A stretch of 64,000 bases of DNA from contig VXAY01005598.1 of the NCBI GenBank assembly GCA_013399855.1, forward strand, positions 97,513-161,512. Direction: 5' to 3'. The position numbers were made by a program, and so were the translations under genes. A model generated the notes under the pieces. It had not been told where the DNA came from and did not search any database. It saw nothing but the letters and a program-made list of their open reading frames with translations. Origin of the DNA: Oxyruncus cristatus. Lineage: Eukaryota; Chordata; Aves; Passeriformes; Cotingidae. Below, piece by piece: positions 26,101 to 38,100 of the stretch. Each line of letters begins with the position of its first letter. Positions within the stretch are counted from its first letter, which is position 1.

Positions 26101-29100
26101 CAAAGGAGAGGAGAGAAGCCCAGGGCTGCATCCTTACCAGAGTTTTACCCCAAAATGTAAGCCTGGGAGAAGGCTCTGTGATGCCCACAGTGAACAGCTG
26201 CTGTGGGGAAGAGTTTTCATGTTTGCCAAGCGCAGGTACCCTGTGAGAGGGAGAGGGTGCCCAGGGAGGAAAGACACTGAATAAGTTTGCAAGCAGGGAG
26301 TGTTTTAAACAGGCATCTCTCAGAGCCTGGCTGAGCCTGTCCTGCCTTTGGCACTGCATTTTGGTTCTCAGCGCTGTCAATGAGCTGAGGGGTTCCTCAG
26401 CTCCGTTGTGGCTGAGAAGGACGTGGGGAGGAGAAAGGACCTTTCCTGAGCTGAAGAACATGTCCCCAGCTCCACCCTTGCAGAGTCTGGACCTGTCTGA
26501 ATACATTCTTTACCCCCTCCCTCTGGAAAAGGCTTTGTGCCAGACCTTGCTCCTGGAGAGCTGGATGGGGATGGGGGACAGAGGGTGCTGCATCTTGCCA
26601 TGGGAACACAGCAAGTGGAGGTGTGTGCTGTCTGTCTCTATTTTAACAGCACTCTTGTTCTCTTTCTCTCTCCTGCCCTTGGTGCCCAGGAGATCTCTCT
26701 GTTGCTAGTTTCCAGAGTAAGTTTGTTGTGTGACCCTCTCTTGTCTGGTGAAGTAGTTTTAGAGAGCTCTCTGCTTCCCCTCTTCTGTCTAAAGAGACCC
26801 TTGGTTGTGGGCAGAGAGCTTCACACATGATTGTTTTCCTCAGCTGGAAAACAATCCCTCATCCCTGGGAGAGGCCAGGTGCACTGGTGCCCATGTGGCA
26901 GTCTCTGAGGCTGTTTCATGAATCTACTCTCAAACCTGTTTTATCAGGGTTACCTCAAGTGTCAGAGCCTTCCACAGGCTGTGCCGGCCTTGGGTTCCTT
27001 TCTTCCTTGGAGGGTGATGGAGAAGCCCTGGTACACGTGCAGGAGAGACCTCGTGGCTGTCCTCTCACCCTCCTACTGCACAGCCAAGCCCTCGAGTGGC
27101 TGCCTCCAGTCCTCTGGGGTGGTGACCAAGATCCCCCCACCCTGGGGAGCTCTAGGGCAGGAGCAGAGTTCCTCAGCTGGGGAGGCCTCACTCCATGTGT
27201 CGTGTGGCTCCACACAGTCTGAGCCCGGAGTGGGCTGTGCTGGCTACTGGGGACTTGCTCTTGGGATTGCTATTTTAAGGCTCCACCAAATCAATAATGA
27301 ATGCTGATTTAATTGAAGAGGGACAGGGGACTCAGAGGTGTCCTTGAGATGCTGCCCAGGGAAGGAGGAGGAGATGACCCTTCCACCTTCCCACCCGTCA
27401 GTCTTCACTTTGTTGCAATTTGAGCATTGGCAAGGGACAACAGGAGAAACTGCTGAGCTGAAGGAAATCCCTGTTTGTCTGAGTCTGCTTCTGCAGGCCA
27501 GTCTGAAGGGAGCTTGGGCAAAGGCCTCTTCTCTGGTGCTCCAGCCTTGTCCTGCTCTGGGAATGCTTCCTTTGAGGACTTCACAGGTGAGGAAGGTTTG
27601 CTGGTGCTGTCTCACAATATCCATGAAACACTGAGAGCACAGACCTGGTCTCCTGGGCTGCCTTTTGCCCGTGCCCACCAATGGTGAGCAATGGATGGCT
27701 GCCTGGGTTAGCCGGGGAGGGAGAGAGGCTCAGAAAGGCTGTCCCTGCTTGCTCCCAGAGTTCTTCCTTAGCCCTGCTGGCACTGAAGAGCTCTCATACC
27801 TCCAGTTTGGCTCCTGAGAGCAGACAGGGCTGTGCTCAGAGCTGGGGCAGATCTGGTTGGCAGCTGCTGCAGGGACTTGTTTTGGTTTCATCATGGCCTT
27901 TGGGCAAGGCCGGGTGCTGCTCCCACATGCACACCAGGAGCAGCCTGGCTTGTAAAAGCGGGAGCTGCAGCGTGGCTTCAGGTTGCATCACAGGGCTCCT
28001 CTGCCCCAGGCCTTCTGCCCACGCACCCATCAAGCCATGGAGGAAATGTGGATGGGACTGTGAGATCATTTAGCTGGGATGTTGTGCAATGGGCCAGACA
28101 ATTCACCCACATCCCCTTCCCAAGTCCAGCAAATTGCCTAAGCTAAAGAGGTGTTTCAGAAAGAGATCCTGCCTCCATGTGACAACACCGAAAGTATCAG
28201 CTGGTAGTACTTGAACTGTCCAAGCCCTTCTGGTGGTGGTTTCTTCCCCTCAGAAATAAATCTATCACTTATGATTCCTGATGGGGATCATGAAATCGTA
28301 AGAGTGGGTTGGGTTGGAAAGGACCTTAAAGATCTAATTCCAACTCCCCTGCTGTGGGGAGGTACACCTTCCACTAGACCAGGTTGCTCAGAGCTCCATC
28401 CAACCTTTGACATTTTCAGGGATGGGGCATCCACAACTTCTCTGGGCAAACTATACCAAGGCCTGACCACCCTCACAGGAAAGAATTTTTTCCTGATATC
28501 TAATCCACACCTGCTCTCTTTCAGTTTGAAACCATTCCCCCATACCTAACCTTACCTTCTGTCTCCCACTGCTGCTGCTCTGCCTTTCTCTGCTGACTTG
28601 AACTGCATTACAACATTCTATTCTTCAGCAGTGCTTGTGTACCAGGGTAAACTCACTTCTTGGTCCTTGTCAGTGGTGCAAAACATACAGCCTCTGTGCC
28701 TTATCCGGGAAGGGGTTTTGCTTTTCTGTGAGCCCCACAGTTATTCACCCTTCCCATGTTTTTATCATCCCAGAGATGCCTGTGTCACGCTGGTGGGAAC
28801 CCCACGCTGGTGGGAACCCCTCCCTGGTCTGCTGGTCACAGAGCCAAAACTTGCATTAGCCAGAGGCACACATGGATCCCAGGTGTGCCCTGGGCTGTCC
28901 TGATGCCTGGCACTCCACCTTATTGATATCTCATCACCTGAACACCGCCTGCTTTCCTCCTGCCTCGCCCCGCAGCCTTCCCTTTGCTCCTCTGAATGCA
29001 TCTCTGAATGGGCTCAGTGACGTGGTTGTAATGCATCTGGATCCTTTCAAAAACCAGATTAGCCTTGGGTGGAGCTGCTTTGTTTCTGAATCTGGTCAAT

Positions 29101-32100
29101 TTGGGGCTTTCCCCCTCTGTGGTCCCAGCTCTACTGTAAGTGCTGCAGTGTCCAGAGATCCCTCGGGCTGCTGACCCCGAAGTCTCACAATTAGCCCTGT
29201 TATAAGTCTTGCTGGCTCATTAGCAAACTATGAAGCACATAATTACCTTCCTGGGATGAAAGTACATGACCCTGCTTCTTTACCATTATCTAGTAAAGAA
29301 GCACTTATTGAAGGCTTCCACTTTGTCTGCTTTATTAATTTTTAACTCTCTCTAATAATGAGCCTCTGCTGCTGTTAGACTTTCCACCATTACTGCTTCT
29401 ATTAAATCATTCTGCTAGATTTTTTCCCTGTAGTTGAAGAAACTTTGCATTTAGCATGGTTAGTTGAGGATGTTTTTTGTGTCTTCTCCTTCTATTACCC
29501 CCCTTTCTCCTTGTTTTCATCTGCCACTGGCTATGTTTGATTACATTCACTTTACCTTTTACATTTTAACTCATGCCTTTTAACCCAAGTGCTGACTGGA
29601 GCACTGGGGCTTTCTGGCTCCCTAATAATCCTTTTAAAGAACTCTGTTTTTTTATTCACTGTTTCCCCCACCTCTGTCTCCTTTAACTTGTATTTTTGCA
29701 GGGAAGTTTCTGTTGTGGAAACATCGGATATATCTATAACCGCTGGGTTCCATGCTCTGTTGCCCACATTAAATGTATTGAGGTCAAAATTTCTGGCCTT
29801 GGAAAACCGCTGATTTCTGTTCCAATGACTGATGTTTATCTGTCATAATGAAGGCTAAGCCAAGACTGAGTGGCTTTTGTATTAGGGAGGTACAAGTTTC
29901 AGAAGCTAGAGATCTGTCCTGACTTGAAGTGTTGGTAAAAGTGTCTTTGGCAACAGACCAGCAAGACAACACACACAGCTCCTCCACAGGGAGTGGTGAT
30001 CCTTGCCTAGAACTGCTTTGGTACTTAAAGGCTGGAAGGGGGTTAGTATGTCAGCATTTTTAGTGAAAAGCAGTTTTTACACATTGAAGGGAGGCTGGGG
30101 AAAAGAAGGCACAAAAAACTCTACAGAAAAACCTTCGAACTCTGAATTCACGGGAGAGAAAATGTAGATGGAATTCAGCATGGTCAGATGTAGAGTGGTG
30201 AAGTAAGGCTGTGATGTGCCCCTTCAACCATCACTGACAGAGAAGACAAGTGGGCTCCAGCACTGGCTCCTGGGCTTTTCCACTTGCACCTCCTGACCAT
30301 CAAGTTCCTGAGGGTTATCCTTGAACTGGCAACCTATTGTAATCTTTAGGAAAAGAGCAGCTTGATCTCCAGTCCAAGGAACAAATTACACAACAGCAAT
30401 TATGAGGAAAGGAAAACAGAACAAAACCAAAATCACATTATGCCTTTGTGCAAATCTGCCACACGCTTGTGGTTTGGATGCTGTATGTGCTTCTGATTCC
30501 ACCTTTCCAAAGAAAACCTGGGAAAGCAGTCAAGGTTTGGGGGGGATGGCAAAGAGGACAAAGATGTGACAGTTTCTGGATGAGTGACTGTGCTGGCTGG
30601 GGCTGTTTCAGTTGGAAAAACTATCGTAAAGGTCCGGAATCACAGCTAACTGGAGGAATTGACTGGAGAGGAGCATCTCACTGTCTCTCCCATCAGAAGG
30701 AACGGGTTACAGGGAGTAAATGTTAACAAATAAAGCAAGTAGGAGCCAAGCTGCAATCCATATTCCCCCTGCTGCACACACTGAGCTGTGGAATGTTGTT
30801 CTGGGACATGTTCAATGCTAAAGGCTTACACAGTTTCAGAGGACACTGGGAAAGAAATCCCCAGAGGACCACTAAATATGTAAAAAGAACGTGTGTCTGG
30901 CTTCAGCAGTCCCTGAGCCACGTGTGTCCAAGGGGCTGGGAAAGTACTTGTGGGTGGGAGTAGGACATCAAAGACGTTTGTTGTGATGAAATCCTTCCCA
31001 AAAATGAGCTTTTAGGCAGGATCAAAGCCAGGGTGCTGGCCTGCCTGAGGTGATTATGCACTGTGAGACTCAGCACGTGGCCTCCATAACAACAGAAGCT
31101 CGTTGCACTTCCTCGTGGGTATTCACAGAATAATTTATCCTGTTCCCATTTGAGATGATGGTCTCCTGACATCCCTCTCTGCTTTGCTAATCCCAGCTAG
31201 CAATCTCCCTGTAGTTATGCCTCGCTTCTCGATCCCTAGGGATGGATGTTGTCCTGTGTTTCCTTTGCCCATGCTGGCCCTTCAGGCAGGCTGCAACCCC
31301 AGAGACCTTCTGCAGTCCCAGCGCAGCTTGTTCCTCTGGGCACTGCGGTGCTGGTGCTGCCAGTTTCCATCTGCTCTTACTTACTAATAGTTTCTAGTAG
31401 AGGGAAAATGCAGTTAGGTTGGGTTTTTCCCCTGCAGCTGGTAAATCTGCCCAAGTTTCTCTCTCCAAGCCCTGCATTTTAGCCTGTGGTTTGAACTCTG
31501 GTACCCTTCCCTCACAGTGTTGAATGTTTGTGAGCCTCTCGCTGACAATGGGTCCTTCTACTAGTGAGAAGCATCTGTCCCATTTGTGCCCCCTTCTTTT
31601 CCCTGCCCTTCCATAGGGGCTGGTGCCACACACAGCTTTGATGTGTTTCCCCAGCTGCTGGGTCTGACTCTGTGCTCTTGAGAGTGAGAAAGCCCAGAGA
31701 TGAGATGCCACGTACTGGGGGGACATGTCTGTGCTTGAGCTGAACCTGGTTGGGGAGCATGGGCAGCTCTGCCTGAGCCTGCCAAGGGCAGGACCAGCCC
31801 CAACTCCATACAGGAGCCTCTCAGGAGTGGGATTCACTTGGTACCTTGCTACCCAGATGCAGGCAGATAGGCACAGCCACGTGAGGACAGGATGGCCGTG
31901 CTGGCTCCAGGCAGCTGCTGCCACACTGGTATCAGGAGCAATTAATGCTGAGCTGACCATGGCCCTCTGCAGAGCTGAGCAGAAGGGGTGCTGAGCTGCA
32001 GGGCAGTGCTGCTGTGCATGTGGGCAGCAGCGAGCATGAAGGGCTCTTCCCTAGTTAATTCAGGCTGGCATTGCAAAAAAATGCTTGGAGGCCCAACAGG

Positions 32101-35100
32101 CGAGATCACTACTCAGAATAGTCCTTGCACCGGCTCCCAGTGCCCTGCCATCTCTGCTTACTGTAAGGCACAAGCCTTACATTTCCCAAACCCAGGACTG
32201 ATCTCACAGCCTGCCCATGCGCCCCACTCACAGCCACTCCAGGACAAGCCACTGAAGCTGTCACTGTCTGGTTTCAGAGCCGTGTCCCTCCACCCTGCTG
32301 CAGCGGCACATGGCAGACCTGCTCCGCAGTGACCGCGACCTGGCCCCCAGCTTTCTCAACAGCGTCCTGAACCAACTCAACTGGGCTTTCTCCGAGTTCA
32401 TCGGCATGATTCAGGAGGTGGGTGTGCCACCCAGGGCTGTGGGGTCCAGCACTCGATGGGTGCCATGTCCTACACGCAGTGAGGCTCAAGACACACCTCT
32501 CAGGATCGGGCATGCGGTGGTTCCTGGCATGCACGGGTGCTGGGCTGGGCTGGGGAGTCACAGCCATTCTTCTGGGAAGGGGCACCTGTCTGAGCTATCT
32601 GCATTGCTTGGCAGATCCAGCAGGCAGCAGAGCGCCTGGAGAGGAACTTTGTGGACAGCCGGCAGCTGAAGGTGTGTGCCACCTGCTTTGACCTGTCGGT
32701 GAGCTTGCTCAGGGTGCTGGAAATGACCGTCACGCTGGCGCCGGAGATCTTCCTCGACTGGAACCGCCCATCGTCAGAGCTGCTGCTTCGGAGGCTTGCC
32801 CAGGTATCATCCTGTGTGAAGAAGCAGCATCTGGAGGGGCATGGGAGCCCCTCTGCCCTCTCTCCAGATGTGCATTGACTTGGGGGCTCCTGCTGCAACT
32901 GCTGTAGGACTTAAAGCTGCTGCAGAACGAGTGGTGCTCCCTAAAATCTCTACATGTCAACTGCTCCCCTCTTTTGCAACTGCGAGTTTTGCGCTGATTT
33001 CTGCCTCTGCTGGGAGGGAGGATGATGGCTGCTTAAATCTTCCTTCAGAGAGGCTGTGGCCAGTAAATGCTGAAATCTCCTGTGATGAGCAGTGCCATGA
33101 AATCTGGAGAGGAGGTGTGGTACATCTGAGCAAGGAGCTGTGGAGACTATAGCTGGCTTCACATGTCTGGGCAGGTCCTTTATACCTCAATGTCTGGGCA
33201 GGTCCTTTATACCTCAATCCTATAATATATTACCAGACATCTCCACTTCCCTGCCAGGGTGACTGGTACAGCCTCATTCCAACCCACAACACTCCTTGGA
33301 GTCCAGTAAATTAATTTCCTTTCTAAAGCATGGGAAATCCTGGAAAGCCCTGAGGACAGGCTGTTCTTGTATGATCTGGACTGGGGGGGAGCAGTTATAT
33401 GTAACTTACCTGTACCTCAAGAGTTGAGACTCAGAGCTCTGAGCAGATGAATCAAAGCAAGACATAGTGGGGTCTGGTACACCAATCATGAGGGAAATAC
33501 TCAGCTTGGGATCTCTGTAGGGATCACTGTGTGAGGAGGAAAGTGAGGGGCCCTCAGCAGATGGCTTAGGTAAGCTGGGGAATAGGTAGCAGAGAGCAGG
33601 GTGCTGCAGCATTCCCCTCACTACGTGGTGCTGCTATGAAGCTGTGCCCCACCACTGAACATGCCCACAGCATTCTGCTCTTGTGCACTGGGGTGACAGG
33701 AAGAGGGATGCTGTATCTTAGAGACTGTGCTCAGCTTGCAGCAGTTGTGTCAAGCCTGGAGCGGTCCCTGCTTGTCCCACTGGGGTTTGAGTGAGAGCTA
33801 ATGGTGGCTAATTAAGTGTCTTTACAGTTGATTCCTCCTGTGCTGGTCATAGGGAGAAATCTCTGCCTGTGGTGATGTTCTGTCATGCAGAGAAGTTGAT
33901 TGCTCTCTGTGCTCACCCTGTGCTTCAGGGCTGATAGATCCATCCTGCTGCCAGCTCCAGGCAGGGCAGGACCTGCGCTATGCTTCACCCTTTTGCCCAC
34001 AGCTTTTGCCCACAGCTGCCAGCTCACTCTTCACATGTTGTGGCTGTCCTGGGGATTGTAATTTCTGCCTGTCAGGAGCTTTTATCTGCAGAAGTAGCTT
34101 GGCTTCTGTAGGTGGGAATTCAGATTTAAGTGGAAGGTGCTGATATTCAGGTGTCTTGACCTCAGACTGGCTCTGCCATGGGAGGTTTTGGTCTGGTACA
34201 ACCACTGTGGTGTGGTGCCAGCTCCTTCCATGCCAGAGCCAAGCTAGGTGTGTGCTGTGAGCCTCCTTCTGCATCCACCAGTTCTCAGGCAATAAGCCCA
34301 AACTATAAGGACATGCTGCCCCAAAACTTGCTCTTTGGATGCTGCTTACAAGAAAGTCCATCCAGAAAATACAAACCCTCTTTGCTTTTCCCTACACAGC
34401 TTTTGAACCAGGTGCTGAACCGTGTGACAGCTGAAAGGAACTTGTTTGACAGAGTGGTCAACCTCCGTCTGCCTGGTGAGTCCACACATTAACCCTGTGT
34501 CCCTCTGCTGGAAGCATGCCCTTGGAAAGGGATGGATGGCTCGCACAGAAGGTTGGCACAGAGGTGGATGGGATCAGGCCTCAGACTTGCCACATCTCTG
34601 GCTGGGAAGCCAGTCTGGTCCCACAGGCCGCAACAGAAGTGCTGCCTTCAGAAGACATGTAAATCCTCCAGACAGATGTGAGCATTGGTGCTCTTCCTTG
34701 GTCCAGCAGCTCTGGTTCCCTCCAACGTCCCTGTCCTCATGAGGCAGCTGACACACAGGTCTGGCTCTCCCTGGTGGAAGTGGCAGCTGTGTGTGCTTGG
34801 GTGGGCAGGTGTCTTGCTAAACACTGGTCTGGCACAGGTTGGGTGGGAGCTGTTTGAAAGGCTCGAAGGCCTGCACAGGCTGCAGCTGAGGTGGCAGGTT
34901 TAGTTGCTGTGCTCTGCATCGAGTAAAGGATGCAATAAATTGTTGAGGGAAGCTGTTCTCAGCAACACCAGCCATATTCCTTGAGAGATGGCTGTGGGCC
35001 AGGTGAGCTGGGCCTGTGAGCAGACGCTGGCTCCAGATGCTGTCTTATGGACATCCCATATTCCCTGTATAGCAGCTACATTTTCCTTAGGAGAGGACAG

Positions 35101-38100
35101 ACATCTCCTCCTCTTGAGGTTTGGAAGAGGCAGGAGTGCTCCATCATGAGAGCAGTGCCTGGGTCTGGGGTTCACATTAGTGGGGAAGACCCCTCTGTCT
35201 TTGATGACCCCCTCAGAGAGCCCCTGTCACAGTGCCTGGTGACTGATCATCTCCTGGACCACCAAGCCTGGCAGTAGCGGTGCAGCCCTGCTCTGCCTGT
35301 CACGTGGTGGCACCAGCTCTTACCTTTCTCTTCTGCTTCCGTAGGCCTGGAGAGCGTGGACCATTACCCAATCCTTGTGGCCGTGACGGGGATACTGGTC
35401 CGGCTGCTGGTGGACACTGATGTTCAGGGGTGAGTGGCTTTTGCCTTCCAGAGCACAGGGTGTGTGGCACTGCTCTGGGCACTGCAGTAGTGCCATGGGA
35501 GGTGTTGCAGGATGACGTGGGTGCACGGAGACTGAAGTGAGGCGAGGCAGATGTGTGTGGGCAGGTAGAAGCCAAAGAGCTTTGTGCCCCTGCAGGACCT
35601 GAATCCCAGTGCTCCTGCTGGGTGCCAGCCCCCTTGCTGTGGTGATGGAAAACCCTTGTGAGAGGTCGCTGTGAGGTGCTGTACTGGCAACAGATGTGCA
35701 CCTTCCTCCTCGGTTTGGGGCCTGGCACTGTATGATGGGACAGCTGCTGTCGAAGCTGCTGTGTGTGAAAGAGCTATGCTGGTGTGGTGACACAGGCAAA
35801 GTGCTGCAGCACACAGAGATGGCTGGAAGGGGATTTATTAAAGCTTCTTTGCCCTGGACCCATCTCAGGAAGGCACCAGAATCTGTGCAGAGTGTTCTAG
35901 CTGCCCAGACCTGTGGCACAAAGGTGAGACAAGTCCTGTCCAGGCATTTGGGTGATTCTGATTTTAAGGTGAAGCAAATCTTGTCTTTATGGTAGCCAAT
36001 TACTCAAAGAGGCAGCACTGGCAAAAGTGATGTGGCTGGACAAAGCCACAGCTGACCTGATCATTTATGTGTGTCTGTGTCTGCTTATACCAAGTCCTGC
36101 AAACAGACTTATTCTGACACTCTGCAGCCCTGCCTGTGCTGTCTCCCAGTGTTATTTGTAGGTGTCTTGCCTGGCCACTGTGTGCTGTAGGCTGCTGTAG
36201 GGGATGGGGCTCTCCTGTCTGAGCTGTACATTCTGCTTGTTTTCGTGTTGGAGAACATGATAGTTTCTGGCTCTGCAGACAGGAGAGTCCCATCTGGCTG
36301 AGCGGCTCAGCCCTGCAGCCAGTCTTTCAGCTTCTTCTCTCAAGGACTCAAAAGATGTACACAAATATATCTAATTATAACCTGCCTCCCGTGGCTGCTG
36401 CACCAGTCTTACAGCCCCAAGTGTGACAATGCCAAGCATTGATCAGTGGCCTTTCTGGGCTGGGAACAGGAGCGAGTTTTGCTCGCAGAACCCTACTCTG
36501 TGGAAAGGGCAAATGTCACAAATTTGACACCACGACTAGACATTTCTTCCTGGAGGAAAGGAGTGAGGTGATAAAGCTTTATCCTGTGTGCCAGGCAGGA
36601 TGAGAAGTCCTTCCCTGACACTCTGTCCCTTAAACATCTGTCCCAGGCCAGGTCACTTGTAGCGTCAAAGTGGGAAAGGGATGTCCCTCAGTTTAGCAAA
36701 CTCCGAAGAGCTCTGGGGACGTGATTGATGTGATATCAGTCACATCCTTTCTAACCTGCAGGGAGTCTTGGAGAGACAGAAAGCTTCCAGACTGTGTCCT
36801 TTCCCTGAAAAGCCAGTTGTGCTTTGTGAAGCCCGGTCAGCCATTGTCCCCTGTCTGCCAACAACATCCTTCATGCCTTGGGTGGCAGGCTGTGCAGTCA
36901 CAAACCAGAGGAACTGTGCAGCTTTCTGACTGATGTTCAAGGGCTTTGCAGTCACTTCCCTAAATACAAAATAGGGGAATGATGCATGAAAAGCACCGTG
37001 GCCTTAAGGTGGACCTAACTGAATACAATGGAATACAATGTGGAACAGGAGGAAGCCCAGGAAAAAATATCTATAAACCAAAATGCTTCTATGTGATTTT
37101 GCAAAGCCATGCACTAAACCTGAGGTTTGATGCGTCAGTGATCTATAAAAGGCAAGCAAACGTTGCAGGGGAGCCATTGAGGTCAATCAAGGCAAAAGAA
37201 CTGAGGCTGGTGGCTGGGAGACCCTCTGCCCATACCTAAACAGGGGGGATGGGCAGTCTGGAGGCAGAGACCAGTGTGGCCAAAGTGCCTCACATGGAAG
37301 GAAAAACTGAACCCCCCACCCTGTTTGCAGCACTCTGAATTGAGGACTGTGTGTTGCACCCCACTGACAGAGCAATTCTACTCCATGCAGGCGCATTGTG
37401 AAATGGCAAACAGAGGTGGCATGGAGAAAACCAGCAGGTGTGAGAGCAACCACTGAGGCTTTTCTGCTGCCCTTGCATTCCTTGAGGGCTCAGCCCTGGT
37501 TTGATCCTGTGTGCAAATCACCATCACCACGGGGTGCTGAAGACTGGGTGGTGCAGCTGGGGTGACAGTTGCCCCAAAACCAGGGAGATGGTATGTCAGT
37601 GATGGCTGGCCTGGAGCACAGTGATGGGAAGCATCTGTCTCCAGGTGCTTGGGTAAAAGGATGGTCTGTGGAATGGAAAAGGAGAATTCAAACCTTCCTC
37701 TGGTCTTTACATTCCCATAGAAGGTGATTGCTATGGGTTGTGTTGCTGCAAGGAGGATTTGAAGTGATTTAAAGGTTCCCATATGTAACCAGGCCCTCCA
37801 GAGCAGACCGTGTGGAGACAGCTTGCCTTTTGCCTTTTACCTTTCTCCCTTCCTCTCAGCAGCAAGCAGGATAACGGGATGAGCTTTTGTCCTTTCGCAG
37901 AAACACTCTGCCCAGGCAGTGCTGGAAGCAGGTAGAAATCTCTCCCAGGTCCCATTTGGTAGCTCCCAGATTGCCAGAAATCATTAACAGAGAAGTTTTT
38001 GCAACCCACATTTACAGGAATGTCCCTGTGGGAATTACCAGGAACACTAGCTGTTACCCTGACTGGTTCCCTGTGAGAAGGCTCTGCCCCAGAGAATGAG

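Larger units (their letters stand above)
25853..32277 (+). other. RNF123 intron 30 (6.4 kb)
   Basis: It contains a CR1 fragment (~28285-28548), a 2 x 17-bp tandem repeat (28786-28819) and two AT-rich stretches with TAAT-type motifs (27278-27320 and 29180-29440) that look like possible regulatory elements. No coding exon is supported: exon 30 joins exon 31 in frame (AAG codon split A/AG). Confidence 0.6.

Noticed and set aside
31394..31960. A 188-codon - strand frame in RNF123 intron 30
   Set aside because: No family resemblance, and RNF123 is continuous across the intron. It looks like chance.
35320..35919. A 199-codon - strand frame overlapping RNF123 exon 34
   Set aside because: It is antisense to a real exon and has no domain.
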